Both the position numbers and the translations under genes were made by a program. Below the pieces are notes generated by a model. That model was not told the DNA's origin and ran no database searches. It was given only the letters and a program-made list of their open reading frames with translations. A stretch of 64,000 nucleotides of DNA from Cacajao melanocephalus (lineage: Eukaryota; Chordata; Mammalia; Primates; Pitheciidae): positions 1 to 64,000 of the forward strand of contig CAUYLG010026663.1 in assembly GCA_963573385.1 (NCBI GenBank), given 5' to 3'. This document shows, piece after piece, positions 52,810 to 63,960 of the stretch (within the stretch, counting starts at the first letter, position 1; the number at the start of each line of letters is the position of its first letter).

Positions 52810-52945
52810 ATGTAACCTCTGAGTCTTGTTTTCTTCATGTCCAAGCCAAGGATGCCAACTGCCCACCTCCCAGGTGGTCCAGAGGATTTCATGTAAGTCG
52901 TCTAGCACAGGGCCCGGCCCAGGCAAACATCACTTTCCTTCTCCT
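52810..52945 (+). repeat. MIR fragment
   Basis: AACCTCTGAGTCTTGTTTTC, TTCATGTAAGTCGTCTAGCA and CAGGGCCCGGCCCAGGCAAA follow MIR 3' half. Confidence 0.6.
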
Positions 52946-53339
52946 TCCCCTAAACAGGGGCTGAGGGAATCCTGGCCGTGTCTGCCCAACCCCAGAGAGA
53001 AGCAGCATCCTGGGCTGGGAAGGGAGGAGAAGGGCCACAGAGCTTGGACTCCTGAGAGGATGATTTAGGGCCAGCAGCAGTGTTCTCAGTGTCACTTGGC
53101 ACGCCACCATTAGTCAGCTTCCAGCAAGTGCCAGGGGCCTATAAATAGCTGCAAGGTGACATTGCTAAGGCTCCTGCCTTAGAAACTCTGCAAAGGACGC
53201 AGGATCACCCAGGAAAGTGTATTTGTATTCTAGGCAGGAAAAGAAGTTATGCCACTGAAAATAAAGATTTTATGTATTTGTACATATCTATCCTATAAAT
53301 AAAATTTATATCCACCTTCCAGGGGTCCAGTCTCACCAG
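52946..53339. other. Unassigned; strong TATA-like site
   Basis: GCCTATAAATAGCTGC at about 53138-53153 is a textbook TATA box with GC flanks. No transcript is visible downstream, and AT-rich sequence with AATAAA strings follows at 53260-53310. Confidence 0.3.
53138..53153 (+). promoter_or_regulatory. Isolated TATA-box-like motif
   Basis: CTATAAATAG with GC-rich flanks matches the TATA consensus. Whether it drives transcription cannot be seen. Confidence 0.2.
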
Positions 53340-53960
53340 CTCAGTCCTCATTTAATCTGTATGGCGGTTATTAACAGTGTCTGGGAACCAACTTCGGGCC
53401 TCTCTGAAATACCACCCTTGTCTGTCCCAGGCCTTTCGAGCAGAGCGAGATCTCCTCACTGCGGAATTATGGCGTTCCTATTAGCACGCCTGCTAAGAAA
53501 TTTTTATGCTGGCGATACGCACTTCCCTGAAGTGTTTCATGGAAATTAGATTTCGGGAGAACAAAATCACAGAGGGCTCCGAGGCTGCAGGAGGCAGGGA
53601 TCCCTCTTTGTGACTGGTTTGCCCAGTAATTAATTTCTTCCCCAGCTCAATTTGAAGGAAAAGATTGTGCTCATTAATTTATCGTCCACCTGTTCCCGAG
53701 GATTATTTTGATTGCTTTTTAAAGGGAGACTTTGTATTCAGTAGGGAGATTTAATATCATCCCAAGAGCTGGCATCTGAGTGCAGCCAGCCATGTTATTC
53801 TGAGCAATTTCCACCCAAACAAAAACAAGCGCACTCAGTGACTTTCACAGCAAGGTCCTGAGTCATTCGAACCATCTATGCAGAATCTCAGGGGGCGTCT
53901 CCGGTGATGCACTCTACCGTGCCTCGATCCCTTCTGTGGAGTTTAGGAAGATATTTTGGA
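53340..53960. promoter_or_regulatory. Candidate conserved noncoding element (enhancer-like)
   Basis: No repeat is recognised. It contains CCCAGTAATTAATTTCTTCC, CTCATTAATTTATCGTCCAC and GGATTATTTTGATTGC (homeodomain-like, TAATTA/ATTAAT/GGATTA cores), retains many CpGs for its AT content (GGCGATACGC, TTATCGTCC), and lacks open frames. These traits are typical of ancient developmental enhancers; conservation itself cannot be checked here. Confidence 0.4.
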
Positions 53961-54062
53961 GTATCTGGCTCATTCCAGATCCCCTGTTTCCCCCACCCCT
54001 CTTTTGTACCAAAGGCACATGAGTCATAAACATCTAGAATACTTTGTAAAAGAACCAGGCCA

Positions 54063-54376
54063 GGCTGGGCATGGTGGCCCATTCCTGTAATGTCAGCATT
54101 TTAGGAGGCTGAGGTGGGCGGATCACTTGAGACTAGGAGTTTGAGGCCTGTCTGGGCAATGTAGTGAGACCTGTCTCCACTTAAAAAAAAAAAAAAAAAA
54201 AAAAAAAGAAGGGTCAGATGTGGTGGTACATTCCTGTAATCCCGGCTACTTGAGAGGCTGAGGCAGGAGGATCACCTGCCCACAGGTTCAAGGCTGCAGT
54301 GAGCTTTAATTGTGCCACTGCACTCCAGCCTGGGCAACACAGTGAGACCCTTTCTCAAAAAAAAAAAAAAAAAAAA
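54063..54376 (+). mobile_element. AluJ with expanded middle A-run
   Basis: GGCTGGGCATGGTG through both arms to an A-tail. The linker between arms is 25 A (54183-54207), longer than usual. Confidence 0.94.
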
Positions 54377-54829
54377 GTGGGCCAAATTAAGCACAAGTAA
54401 AGAAAGCATACAGATACTTTCTGTGGCAAATCTGATTATCTGTGGCAAATTCAGAGGCCTTCAAACCGCCAAATGAAATCACACTCATCGCCTCATTTTA
54501 AACTGTTGTTATTTTTATTCAGACACAGGAATTATAGCTTGATAGCATTCAGAAAATTATATTTAACTCATTTATATTCAATCTGAATCAATTTAATGAA
54601 ATCTGAATACTTTTCTAGATTTACAGAGAGACTAAAAAGAAATTTAGACCAGAAAGAAAAACATTTGCTGTCTTTTCTCTGCCCCGAAATTATTATAATC
54701 CCAGGTTCTTTTGCTGCTCACCGCGGCTAAGTTCCTCCATGGTACTGGACGGAAAACGCCTGGTATCCCAGGAAAACATAGATTGAGGTTTAGGAGAGTC
54801 ATGCATCCTGCCATCCAGTTATTTACCCC
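54377..54829. other. Repeat-poor AT-rich sequence
   Basis: No repeat is recognised. Possibly a second conserved noncoding stretch, with low stop-free content and CACCGCGGCTAAG-type CpGs at its end. Confidence 0.3.
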
Positions 54830-55240
54830 ACAGATACCAGTCAGGCCAGGTGCTCTGCCAGCCCAGGAAGAGCCAGCATCAGGCAGACCACATTCCTTCC
54901 TCCTGCAGCTTCTAGTCTAGTGAGAGGCTAACGTCAGCTGAGTTATCACAACAGATATGAAATTACAAAGTACTACAGGCTGTAAGAGGGAATTTTGCCC
55001 TAACCTAAGAGGGTAAGGAAAGCTTCATTCAGCAGAAACCAGAGGGATGAATGGTGTGGACTGGAAGAAAGTGGGTGGGCACGCCGGCCTCAGGCAGAGA
55101 ACAGCATGAGAAAAGGCACTGTGGCCAGCCAGAGGGGATGCAGCACGAAGGTCACTGTGGCTAAGGTGGAGGGGGCGTGGGTGCAGTCTGTGAAATACCC
55201 GGAGAGGTGAGTGGGGCTGGACTGAGCGGGATTTTGATTA
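54830..55240 (+). repeat. L2 fragment, plus strand
   Basis: GGCCAGGTGCTCTGCCAGCC, CTGCAGCTTCTAGTCTAGTG, GGTAAGGAAAGCTTCATTCA and GCACTGTGGCCAGCCAGAGG occur in L2 order. Confidence 0.75.
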
Positions 55241-55277
55241 GGCCAAGTGGTTAATTTGCGTTTAACCTTGAACATCT

Positions 55278-55508
55278 CGTAATTTGGAGGCAGGCTGCCT
55301 GGGCGTGAACCCTGGCTCTGCCACATACTCCCTAAGAGAACTTGGCCATGTCCTTTCAACCCCTCTGGGCCTGAAGGCCTTCAAATGTGAAGTAGGGGTG
55401 GTAATACCACATCCTCTGATGGCGGGTGTGAGGATTAAATGAGTTAATATGTGGAAGGGGCTTAGGGTGGTCTGTGGAACACCATCATTCTCCTTCGTTA
55501 TTATCTTT
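55278..55508 (+). repeat. MIR, near full length
   Basis: GTGAACCCTGGCTCTGCCAC, ACTTGGCCATGTCCTTTCAA, GTGTGAGGATTAAATGAGTT and GAAGGGGCTTAGGGTGGTCT follow MIR end to end. Confidence 0.85.
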
Positions 55509-55573
55509 AACATGAACTCGTCCTTTTTTATGGCTGCATAGTATTCTATGGTGTATATGTGCCACATTTTCTG
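55509..55573 (-). mobile_element. Orphan 65-bp internal L1 piece, minus strand
   Basis: CATGAACTCGTCC, TTTTATGGCTGCATAGTATT and GGTGTATATGTGCCACATTT match an internal part of the primate L1 ORF2 end. Both L1 flanks, including the tail, are missing. Confidence 0.88.
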
Positions 55574-56489
55574 ATACGGTTCTGGCCAAGAGCCTCTGAA
55601 AGACTCATTTTGCCCAAAGGGAGAATGGGTTTGTGATGCCCCAGGAATCTGTTTTTGAGACCTCTAGACACTTAGAAAAGCAGTTTGAGAACAGAGAAGA
55701 AGTTGAAACTCCTTGTGCTTGTATGGAATCCCTTCCCTTGGCTTCTAGCACCAGTGAGCTGCCATTCTGAGTGCTAGAGGCCAGCTCAGGCTCTGCAACC
55801 ACAGCACACACAGCTCGGTGCTGGGACCCAGGAGCCCTGGGCTCTAGTCTCAGCTCTGACACTTCTAACCTTACTCTGAGATGCCAAAGTGGGCTTTAGT
55901 CTCAGTGTAGAAGGTTCAATTGGGTGACCTTACAGATCTTGTCCATTTGCCCAATGCTTAACCACCTCCCACCTGCTAGAAAACCCTCATTTTGGTTGAA
56001 ACCTGCTTCTTTGCACTCCCGTGGCCTATGCATTGGTGTACAGAGACCGCTGCACCCAGTCTGTCTCCCTGCTGACCCTGGTGAGCTTCCGGTGGAAAGA
56101 GCCTTGCCCTTCACCCTTGAAAGCCCATCATCTCTGCGGGTAAAGGAGCTGACTTCAAATATTCCTCCATGTTTCTGCAATGCAAACAACAGACTGAGTT
56201 CTCAAAAGAGAAATAGTGCAAAGATTTAAGGAATCTGGATGGTAGCAATGACAAGGAGGCAGGGATGAGGAACGAGTCAACTCAGGGCCATGGTGACTTT
56301 GTGTGATAATAGCAAAGAGAAAAATATACCATTAGGAAGACCCATGTCCAGGCAGAGCGGTCACCTCACCCACTTGTGATTTGAGGAGCTCTTTCACTGT
56401 GGCACTTGATAGGTCCCTGAGGGTTGTGGAGTAAATCTATTCTTTGAATTGTGGGAGCAAAGGCCACTATATAGAGAGAAATTCAGTTT
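55574..56489. other. Mostly unassigned; one MIR
   Basis: Contains MIR at 55815-55945. The rest has no recognised repeat or gene. Confidence 0.35.
55815..55945 (+). repeat. MIR fragment
   Basis: CCCTGGGCTCTAGTCTCAGC, CTGACACTTCTAACCTTACT and AGTCTCAGTGTAGAAGGTTC follow MIR. Confidence 0.6.
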
Positions 56490-56570
56490 AGTCCTTTATT
56501 AGTTAATTCAGCAAACATTCACTGAACACTTACCATTTGCCTCTTTCCCTGCTGGGAGCTGTGGGCTTTG
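56490..56570 (+). repeat. L2 fragment
   Basis: TTAATTCAGCAAACATTCAC and TGAACACTTACCATTTGCCT follow the start of the L2 3' region. Confidence 0.65.
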
Positions 56571-56582
56571 CCTGAAGGAGGG

Positions 56583-56985
56583 TGTATTCGTTTGCTAGGG
56601 CTGCTGTAACGAAATACTATAGACTTGGTGGCTTAAACAGGAGAAATCGATTCCATCCTGGCTCTGAAAGCTGCACGTCTGAGATCAAGGTGTCACCAGG
56701 GTGGGTTCCTCCTGAGAGCTGGGAGGACAGGGTCCGTTCCAGGCCTCTCTCCTTGGTTTATAGATGGTGCCTTCTCCCCGCGTCTTCCCATGGTTTGACC
56801 TCTGTGTATCGCTACGTATCTCTGTATGCATCTCCCCTTTTTATAGTAACACAGATATTCGATTGGGGTCCATCCTAATTACCTCATTTTAACTTAATTA
56901 TCTCTATACAATAAGTCACATTCTGAGGTACTGGGAGTGAGGACTTCAACATATGAATTTCAGGAGATGCAATTCAGTCAGCGCA
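56583..56985 (-). mobile_element. Solo MLT1-like LTR, minus strand
   Basis: TTTGCTAGGGCTGCTGTAAC, TCTGAGATCAAGGTGTCACC, ATTTTAACTTAATTATCTCT, ACATTCTGAGGTACTGGGAG and ACTTCAACATATGAATTTCA are reversed MLT1-type landmarks, the reverse of the copy at 8385-8781. Confidence 0.85.
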
Positions 56986-57344
56986 TATGGAGGGGTCCAC
57001 ACCAAGCTAAGTCCAGCCCTTAACATCCCTTAGGGATGAGCCCAAATCACTCAGCAGGATTCTAGGGAACTGGGGGTTGGAGCAAATCGTTACTGGGAGA
57101 GGCAAAGGGAAAGGGGTGCCTAGGATGGGCCCCATTGAACCCTGTGCCTCCAAGGAGCCAGGGAGTGGTACAAGGTCCTTGGGGAAAGAAGAACTAGAAG
57201 AGAGGAGGAGGGAGGAAGGGAGATGCTGGAACCACCCTGGGAGCCCTGCCGTTCCCCAGGCAAGCTCAATGCAGGGCAGTTGGGAGCTTCTTTCTGTGAA
57301 ATCACAGCTTCCGAGAAGGTTGGGGCTGATGGAAACTCAGTGGT
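56986..57344. other. Unassigned sequence
   Basis: GC-moderate, no repeat recognised. A forward 101-codon frame shows no domain. Confidence 0.3.
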
Positions 57345-57520
57345 CCTTTCACTTGGAGTTCTCAAGCCTGGCTGTACACTAGAATCACCTAAGGAGCTTT
57401 AAAAAATATTAGTGCCCAGGCTGTAGGCCAAACCGATTACATCAGGATCTCTGGGGATGTGGCTGGGCATCTGTGGATTTTGTAAGCCCCCTGCTCCAGT
57501 CCACTTCTCAGTTATGAGCA
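57345..57520 (+). mobile_element. MER5-like hAT-Charlie element
   Basis: GTTCTCAAGCCTGGCTGTAC, TAGAATCACCTAAGGAGCTT and CCGATTACATCAGGATCTCT follow a MER5-type element from its left terminal repeat. Confidence 0.75.
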
Positions 57521-58354
57521 GGGGCTTTGCCTGGCATGGGGCTAGGCACAGGCTGGGATTCTGCACATGCGTTCTGCTTGCCACCTGCCACCTGCCACCT
57601 GCATTTCCATCTGCAGAACCCCTGCTGACTTCACTGATGAACGGGAAGAAGAGGACAGCAGTGGGGGATGCAGCCTGCAGGAGAGCCACTCGGGTGTGAA
57701 GGCGGCCTGCCCTAGAGAGCTCTAACACTCTGAGAGCCCGGGGTCTGCAGCCATTTGTACCAAACCCATAAGCTTTCCCTATTGAACTGTAAAATGGTGC
57801 ACCACACCAATATAAAAATACAAACAGATGTTACTGACACATTTTTTTGCCCTCCACAAAATATTCCATTTCCAATTCTTTGGGTTGAAAATAAATGAAT
57901 ATAAGCTTTTAAAGCAGTAGTGTGCTCTTATTTTCCCTAACACCTCCACAGCCCAGCCCGCGTGTCCAAACCCTTCTCATCAACCAAACCCTCTCCACCT
58001 ACTAGCTTGGAGAGGGGGCTTCCTATTTTAGTGGCTCTGTAAAGTCTGTGGAGGCTGCTTGGAAGGAAGGCAAGTCTGGGCTCCACCTAAATTCTTGGCA
58101 TTGGAACCAATGAAAAATGAGGATTTTTAAAAAGTGGGCTGAGGTATAGGAGAATCCTACGTGCAGGAGATGACGCATGTCCCTTTCACCTTACCGGACC
58201 GTGAAGTGAAAGGGCTTCCCTTGTGGGTTACCCAGGCAGCTGGTAGAGCCCTGCAAATAGAACCTGGCTGGTTGGATGGATGGCAGTGGCTTCTCTTGAA
58301 AGTAATACTGGATTTTTTGATATAATTCGGCTTGGATTTGCCTTTTATTCCCAA
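57521..58354. other. Unassigned; triple CACCTG
   Basis: No repeat is recognised. A 7-bp unit CCACCTG is repeated three times at 57581-57601. A region near 57780-57920 is AT-rich and unassigned. Confidence 0.3.
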
Positions 58355-59068
58355 TACACACATGGGTGTGTGCATGCACACACGATGCACAAAACACACA
58401 CATGCATACAACACACACAACAAACACCACACACATAGCACTACACATATGCACAAAATACACATATACACATACACACAACACACACAGCATACACATA
58501 AACACCAGTGCCACACACGACACATACAACACACACACAACACCTACATGCAACACAGCATACAAATACACACAACACACATACATATACAATACACATA
58601 ACACGCAACACACACACATAACACAACACACATATATACACAACACAAAGAACACATACATATAATACAACATACATATTCATACAATATACATGACAAT
58701 ATACATAAACATAACACATACACAGAACACAACATACAACACATAACACAGAACACATACACATAACACAACACACGTATACATACAGTACATGTGACAT
58801 GCAACACATAACACACATGACACACAGCACACACAACACAACACACATACCCACAACACACACCTACACACATACAAACACGTATATACACAGCACACAT
58901 AACACACACACAACACACATGAACACATAACACATACCACACATATACAGAACACACGTACACACACATAAACACAATACACATACACATGACATGGATA
59001 TGCACACACATACACAAAACTCCCAAACGCACACACAGACACACACACACACACACGCACACACACAG
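58355..59068 (+). repeat. 714-bp AC-rich tract, imperfect (AC)n/(ACACAT)n
   Basis: Nearly every position is A or C with occasional T, in units such as ACACACAACACAC and ACACATACACATA. It ends in a purer CA run (59030-59066). Long cysteine/valine-rich or histidine/threonine-rich open frames across it are artefacts. Confidence 0.96.
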
Positions 59069-60184
59069 AGTTTCCCTGTTTGGCCATGCATGGAGTTCGT
59101 AGAGACGAAGAATGCCAACTGAGTGAGTGACAGTGGGTTTCTCATCGCAGTTATTCTGCTATCTTGTGCCCTTTCTGGGCACTCTGGACAGCCCTGGGCC
59201 TCCCCTCCTGGGAGAATAGAATAGAGCTTGGTCTAGACAAGGGCGCAGCATAGCCCTTGCCAGCTCTAGGCTTCTGAGTCCACATGTCTATGAGAAGAGT
59301 GAAACATGATCCACTGCCAGCCATCTGAAGAGGCTTTGCCTGAAAGTTCCCTCAAACCTGGTTTCAGGGTTTCACACCTCCCGAGCACCTCTTCCCATTG
59401 CTGTGATGGACAAGGACTGGTCTGTCCTTGCACAGATATGGGAAGCAGATGACTTCTTTAAAGAGCAGGTTCTCCCTAGGGCACAACACCTTACCTGGAC
59501 CTCAGATTCAGCTGAAAGCCATAGGTAGCCTACTGGCAGCAAGACATAGTAATGGGGTGGGAATTCTTCCTGGACTTGAGCAGGGCCATTCCTCACTGGG
59601 CACTATGAAACAGGAAGGGGGGCACACTTGTGTTGGTGTCACATAGGAAAGAAACATCTCTGAGGAGCTGGAGGGGGCCTCTGGCTTGACAGTCAGCATC
59701 TTTTCCACCCGATGTTATCTGGAGGTCCCAGCTCTCCATATTAATTCAGCCAACAAGTGTGCTCTGCTAGCGGCTCCCTTCTATACATATTTGCCAGCAA
59801 CCCCTGGGAGCCGTCCCCATCCATGTATTTCCCACCCATTACTGTGGCTGCTGTTCTCTGTGTGAGCATCATGAATACAGAACGCTGTGGTAGGATGCCT
59901 TCTTGTAGGACAGATGTATGTTGCTAAATGGTTTCAGTGAAGAGGACTTAATGGGAAAACAGGGGTGGAGAGTGTTGTCTGAGCAAATTCACGGTCACTT
60001 TACCTGGAGGATGGAATGCTTTGCTCAAAGGAGCCGATGAGACAGCTCTGCAGTCTTTCATCTTTGCCCCTCACCACCTTACAAATATGTCACAAATGCT
60101 CTTGCTGCTTTGAAAGTACCAATTTCATTTACTCCTTTCTCTCATTCTTTAAGCAAATCATGTAAGATGTGGGACATGAATCAG
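59069..60184. other. Repeat-poor sequence, no gene identified
   Basis: No repeat is recognised in about 1.1 kb. Open frames at 59372-59708 on both strands overlap without domain signals. Confidence 0.35.
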
Positions 60185-60410
60185 CCTGGTCTCTGCTGGT
60201 GGAGCTCAGCCTAGTGAGGGAAGCGGGTAGGTGTCATAAGGGCATGAGCAGGTTGCTTTAGGAGTAAATGTCTAGAGGTGGTGGCCCCTGGAGAAGGTGG
60301 GCTTGGAGCCAGGAATAGAAGGGGGGAGACATTTTGCCTGAGACAGTGCGAGGAGGGTGGAACACAGCCTCTCTGTGGAACAGGTCAAGGTGAGCTGATG
60401 TTGATGTTCT
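60185..60410 (+). repeat. L2 fragment, plus strand
   Basis: GGTCTCTGCTGGTGGAGCTC, CAGCCTAGTGAGGGAAGCGG and CTTGGAGCCAGGAATAGAAG follow L2. Confidence 0.55.
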
Positions 60411-60964
60411 GATACCATGTCTCACCTTTAGAGGAAGGGGACTGCCCAGAAGATCTTCCTCCTGGGAGAGGAGAGCAGGCTGAGCCCAAGCAAGAAGTGG
60501 CCTGGGCAGTTATTGCCTGGGCCCCACCACCTGCGTTCTACCCAGTGGCATGGTCTCATCTGCCTGAAGCATCCTGAGAACCTGTGCTGTCTATCTCAGC
60601 TCTTCTCACCATCCAAATCCATTACCACTACAGGGCTGAGGAATGTGTGCTCACTAAGGTATGGGCGAGCAATTGCCCCTTCATTGATCACTGCCAGAGT
60701 GTTTGCTCTTCTGTGGTTGCAGAGAGCACATGAGAGTGCCCAGGCAGCTGGGCAGGGGCAGTAGGGCACTCCTAGTGCCTAGGGTGGCTATCCGTCAACT
60801 GCCCTGATCCAAATCACAATGACAGTGACAGCTCAGCCACATAAAGCTCCAGGTCTCTTCCCAAGTGACCAAAGGAAAGGATAGGAGAAACTAACATTTT
60901 TTTGAGGATTTGCTATGAATTTGGCTTCTTAATAAATGTCTCCTCATCACCATTCATTATTTTA
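60411..60964. other. Unassigned sequence
   Basis: No repeat or gene recognised; an 83-codon forward frame at 60513-60764 shows no domain. Confidence 0.3.
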
Positions 60965-62830
60965 ATTGTTTCATTTATTTATTCACTGATTCCTTTGACA
61001 CATTTTTTGCTGAGCAGTAACTTTGTATGCTGGGCACTGATCTAGGCAGTCCACCTTCCCTTGAGATTCCGCCACGGAAGGTTGATATTGTTTAGATCTG
61101 TGTCCCCGCCCAAATCTCAAGTTGAATTGTAATCCCCAGTGCTGAAGATGGGGCCTGGTGGCAGGTGTTTGGGTCCTGTGGGCAGACCCCGGGTTTGGTG
61201 CTGTGTTTGTGATAGTGAATTCTCACGAGATCTGGTCATTTAAAAGTGTGTGGCACCTTCCCCACCCCCATTCTCTCTCGGTCCCGCTTTCACCATGTGA
61301 CCTGCGTTCCCTTGCTTCGCTTTCCGCTATGAGTAAAAGCTTCCCGAGGCCTCCCCAGAAGTCGTGTTTCCTGTACAGCCTTCAGAACCGTAAGCCAATT
61401 AAGCCTCTTTTCTTTATAAATTACTCAGTTTCATGTATTTCTTTGTAGCAATGTAAGAATGGACCAATACAAAGGTCTTCCCATTCTGTGTCTGCAACAT
61501 CTGCTCAGCATCCAAAAGCCCCCTGGCTTCAGGAGCTCACCACTTAGGGAAAGTGTTGAATAATCAGACAAAACTTCCTGTCCTCGACAAGCTTACCCTC
61601 TACTTACAGTATGTCAGTAGTGGCAAGTGTTAGCAGGAAAATAAAGCAAGGAATGATACTGTGAGAATATAGGTGTGATGGGGAATGCTAGATCGTGTGG
61701 CCAGAAGGTGAATTTTGGGAAAAGATGGGAAGTGATGAGGGAGAAAGCCATGGGGCCAGCTGGTGGGAGAGCAGCTGGGGCAGAGCTAACAGCAAGTGCA
61801 TAGGCTTGAGGCAGAGAGCACCTGGCATGTGCCTGGAGTGGAATGAAAGTTCTGGGGATGGGAACAAGTTCAAAGAAGCAATAAGGGTGAGGGGCGCAGA
61901 GTCAAAGGGGATCAATTTCATGAGAACTACGTACGAGCATTTTCTCTCTAAGTGAGATGGAGACCCAGTGGAGTGATTACACCCCAGCAGAATCCCACTC
62001 CTGCGGGGTTGTCATAGGCTGAGTGTTTCGGGGGAAGCCTGATGGGAAGGGCAGAAGTGGGGAGTCCACTTAGGGAGCTCTTGCAATGAGCCAAGCAGCT
62101 TGCTTCCAGATGGTGGTCAAATTCTGGATATATTCTGAAGGTGGAGCTCTCAGGCCTACAAGTGGACCAGATGTGAGAACTGACTCAGAGAATTGTCAGG
62201 AATGACTCCACAGGTTTTACTGAGTCACTGAAAGAGCTGAGTTAGCGGAGAAAAGAAAGACCACCCCACTGCTCATTTGAGAAGGGATTATCAGGATCTT
62301 AGTTTGGACCAGGTGAAGTTTGAGTTGACTGATCACCATCCAAGGGGAGTGGGGAAGCAGGCAGTTTGGGCAACAGGTCGGGAGGTCAGGGAAAGGTCTG
62401 TGCAGGAGGCAAACATTTGAAAGTCATGAACATAGAGATTGTTTTGGAAATCATGATTCGGCAAGAGATCATTTAGTGAGTGAGGCTGGACCAAAAGGAG
62501 GAAAGGTCCAAGGTCTGAGTCTAGGGCTCGGCAACACCTGGTGCTTGGGGAGACGAGACTGAACCAGCAAGACGGTCTGAGAAGGAATGGCCAGAGAAAT
62601 GGGAGGGGACGTCCCTGAGGCCCAGCAAGGGGCCCCACCTGCTGATAAGCACCCAGGGGAAGGTGTTCTGAGGAGCAGCAGAGGGTGTGGGTCACCTGTG
62701 ACCTCGGGGTGGTAAGGACAAAGGCCCGATTGAGTGAGTTCATGAGAAAGTTGGAGGAGATAAGCAGAGACAGCGGGCATTGCCTCCTCTCAGCAGTTCT
62801 GCTGTAAAGGGAGAAGAGAAATGGGAGCAG
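60965..62830 (+). repeat. Long L2 copy, plus strand, split by an MST LTR
   Basis: TTTATTTATTCACTGATTCC and CTGGGCACTGATCTAGGCAG precede the LTR; GACAAGCTTACCCTCTACTT, GGCTTGAGGCAGAGAGCACC, ATTGTCAGGAATGACTCCAC, AAAGTCATGAACATAGAGAT and GAGGAAAGGTCCAAGGTCTG follow in L2 order. It is one of the longest L2 remnants in the window. Confidence 0.8.
61083..61471 (+). mobile_element. Solo MST LTR (ERVL-MaLR) inside L2
   Basis: TGATATTGTTTAGATCTGTG, TCTCACGAGATCTGGTCATT, TTTCCGCTATGAGTAAAAGC and ATGGACCAATACA mark both ends. The 5-bp duplication AAGGT is exact at 61078-61082 and 61472-61476. Confidence 0.96.
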
Positions 62831-63373
62831 GAGCTGGAGAAGAAGCAGGATCAGGAATGGATCCTTAAGACTGGGAGAAGTCACATCAGGTTGGCACCAC
62901 AGCCACATGGCAGGGATGCAATGGTGCACCTGCTTGTGACAAAGAAGGGTTCAGAGGATGGGCATCTGGATCAGAGTCTCAAGCCTGCAGGTGGGGAGCT
63001 GGACCCTGAACCAGCAGGGTGCTGCCTTTTCAAAGAATCTCACGACGACCAGGAAGCCATGGGGTTTGTGTTGAAACAGAGCCTGACCTTCTGCCCTAAA
63101 TGACCCCTCTCTTCTAATTCTGTTGACAGTTCTCTTCCTCTAGGAAGTCCCTCCTGACCAGTGCGGCTTGGTGCCAGGCACTCACATATGCAAACCCCAC
63201 AGAGCTGTCACGGGTACCAGCCCAACGGTGTGTATGTGACTTGCACTGAAGTCATCTTCTCTGCAGCTGAGTCTTGATGTGGAGCACCTGAAAGGCAGGG
63301 AATGTGCTGGCTACTTCGTGTTTTCTTTATATCTCCTGGAGGTATCTTCCTTGGGTCTCCTTCCCCTCTCCCT
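62831..63373. other. Unassigned sequence
   Basis: Possibly L2-related at its start; otherwise nothing recognised. Confidence 0.3.
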
Positions 63374-63431
63374 ACACACACATACACACAGACACACACA
63401 CACACAGAGACACACACACACACACACACAA
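63374..63431 (+). repeat. (CA)n microsatellite
   Basis: CA dinucleotides with T and G interruptions over 58 bp. Confidence 0.94.
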
Positions 63432-63844
63432 AGGTGTTTAAAGAGTACTGGGTTTTAAAACAGAAATCAGCATTCGGAACCTCTGCTTTCATGGGGAAAC
63501 GCCTTGAGGGCAGCGGAGGAGGAGGCTGGACTTTAGACCCATACTTGGGATGAGCAGAGTAGGTTCCTGGTTGTGTCGGCTCTTCTTTTCGTCATCCAGT
63601 TCCTGCAGCACAAAGCCTGGAGAGGCATGAGGAAACCCTTAGCTAGCATATGCTTTATGTGTTTTCTAGTTCAAGAGCAGATCGGTCATTGATCTTGCCT
63701 TCCATTTTATTCCTTTTATTTTTCTTCTTTAAGTAATCACTTATGAGTTGTCTGCCCTGAAAGCAAGTTCTCTTGTGCTTATTTATCGAAATAGCAATAA
63801 CAATTTATCCAAGGTCAGAACAACATAAGCCACAAACTGCGAAC
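63432..63844. other. Unassigned sequence
   Basis: No repeat or gene recognised. Confidence 0.3.
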
Positions 63845-63960
63845 AAGGGCATATTCCCATTTTACAGGTGGCAAAACTGAGGACCGTGAAAGGCAACGTG
63901 GTCTTATTGGGTGATGGACCCCAATGCCAGACAATAAACTAGGCCTGAGATAGAAATCAG
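63845..63960 (-). repeat. MIR, minus strand
   Basis: ATTCCCATTTTACAGGTGGC and AAAACTGAGGACCGTGAAAG follow reversed MIR core. Confidence 0.75.

Noticed and set aside
58157..59145. Cysteine/valine-rich and histidine/threonine-rich open frames up to 172 codons
   Set aside because: They are translations of the AC-rich tract in several frames, with no start context or conservation expected.
62333..62929. 198-codon minus-strand open frame, the longest in the window
   Set aside because: It lies antisense to an L2 copy and shows no domain or splice support; a frame of this length is plausible by chance in 64 kb of GC-moderate DNA.
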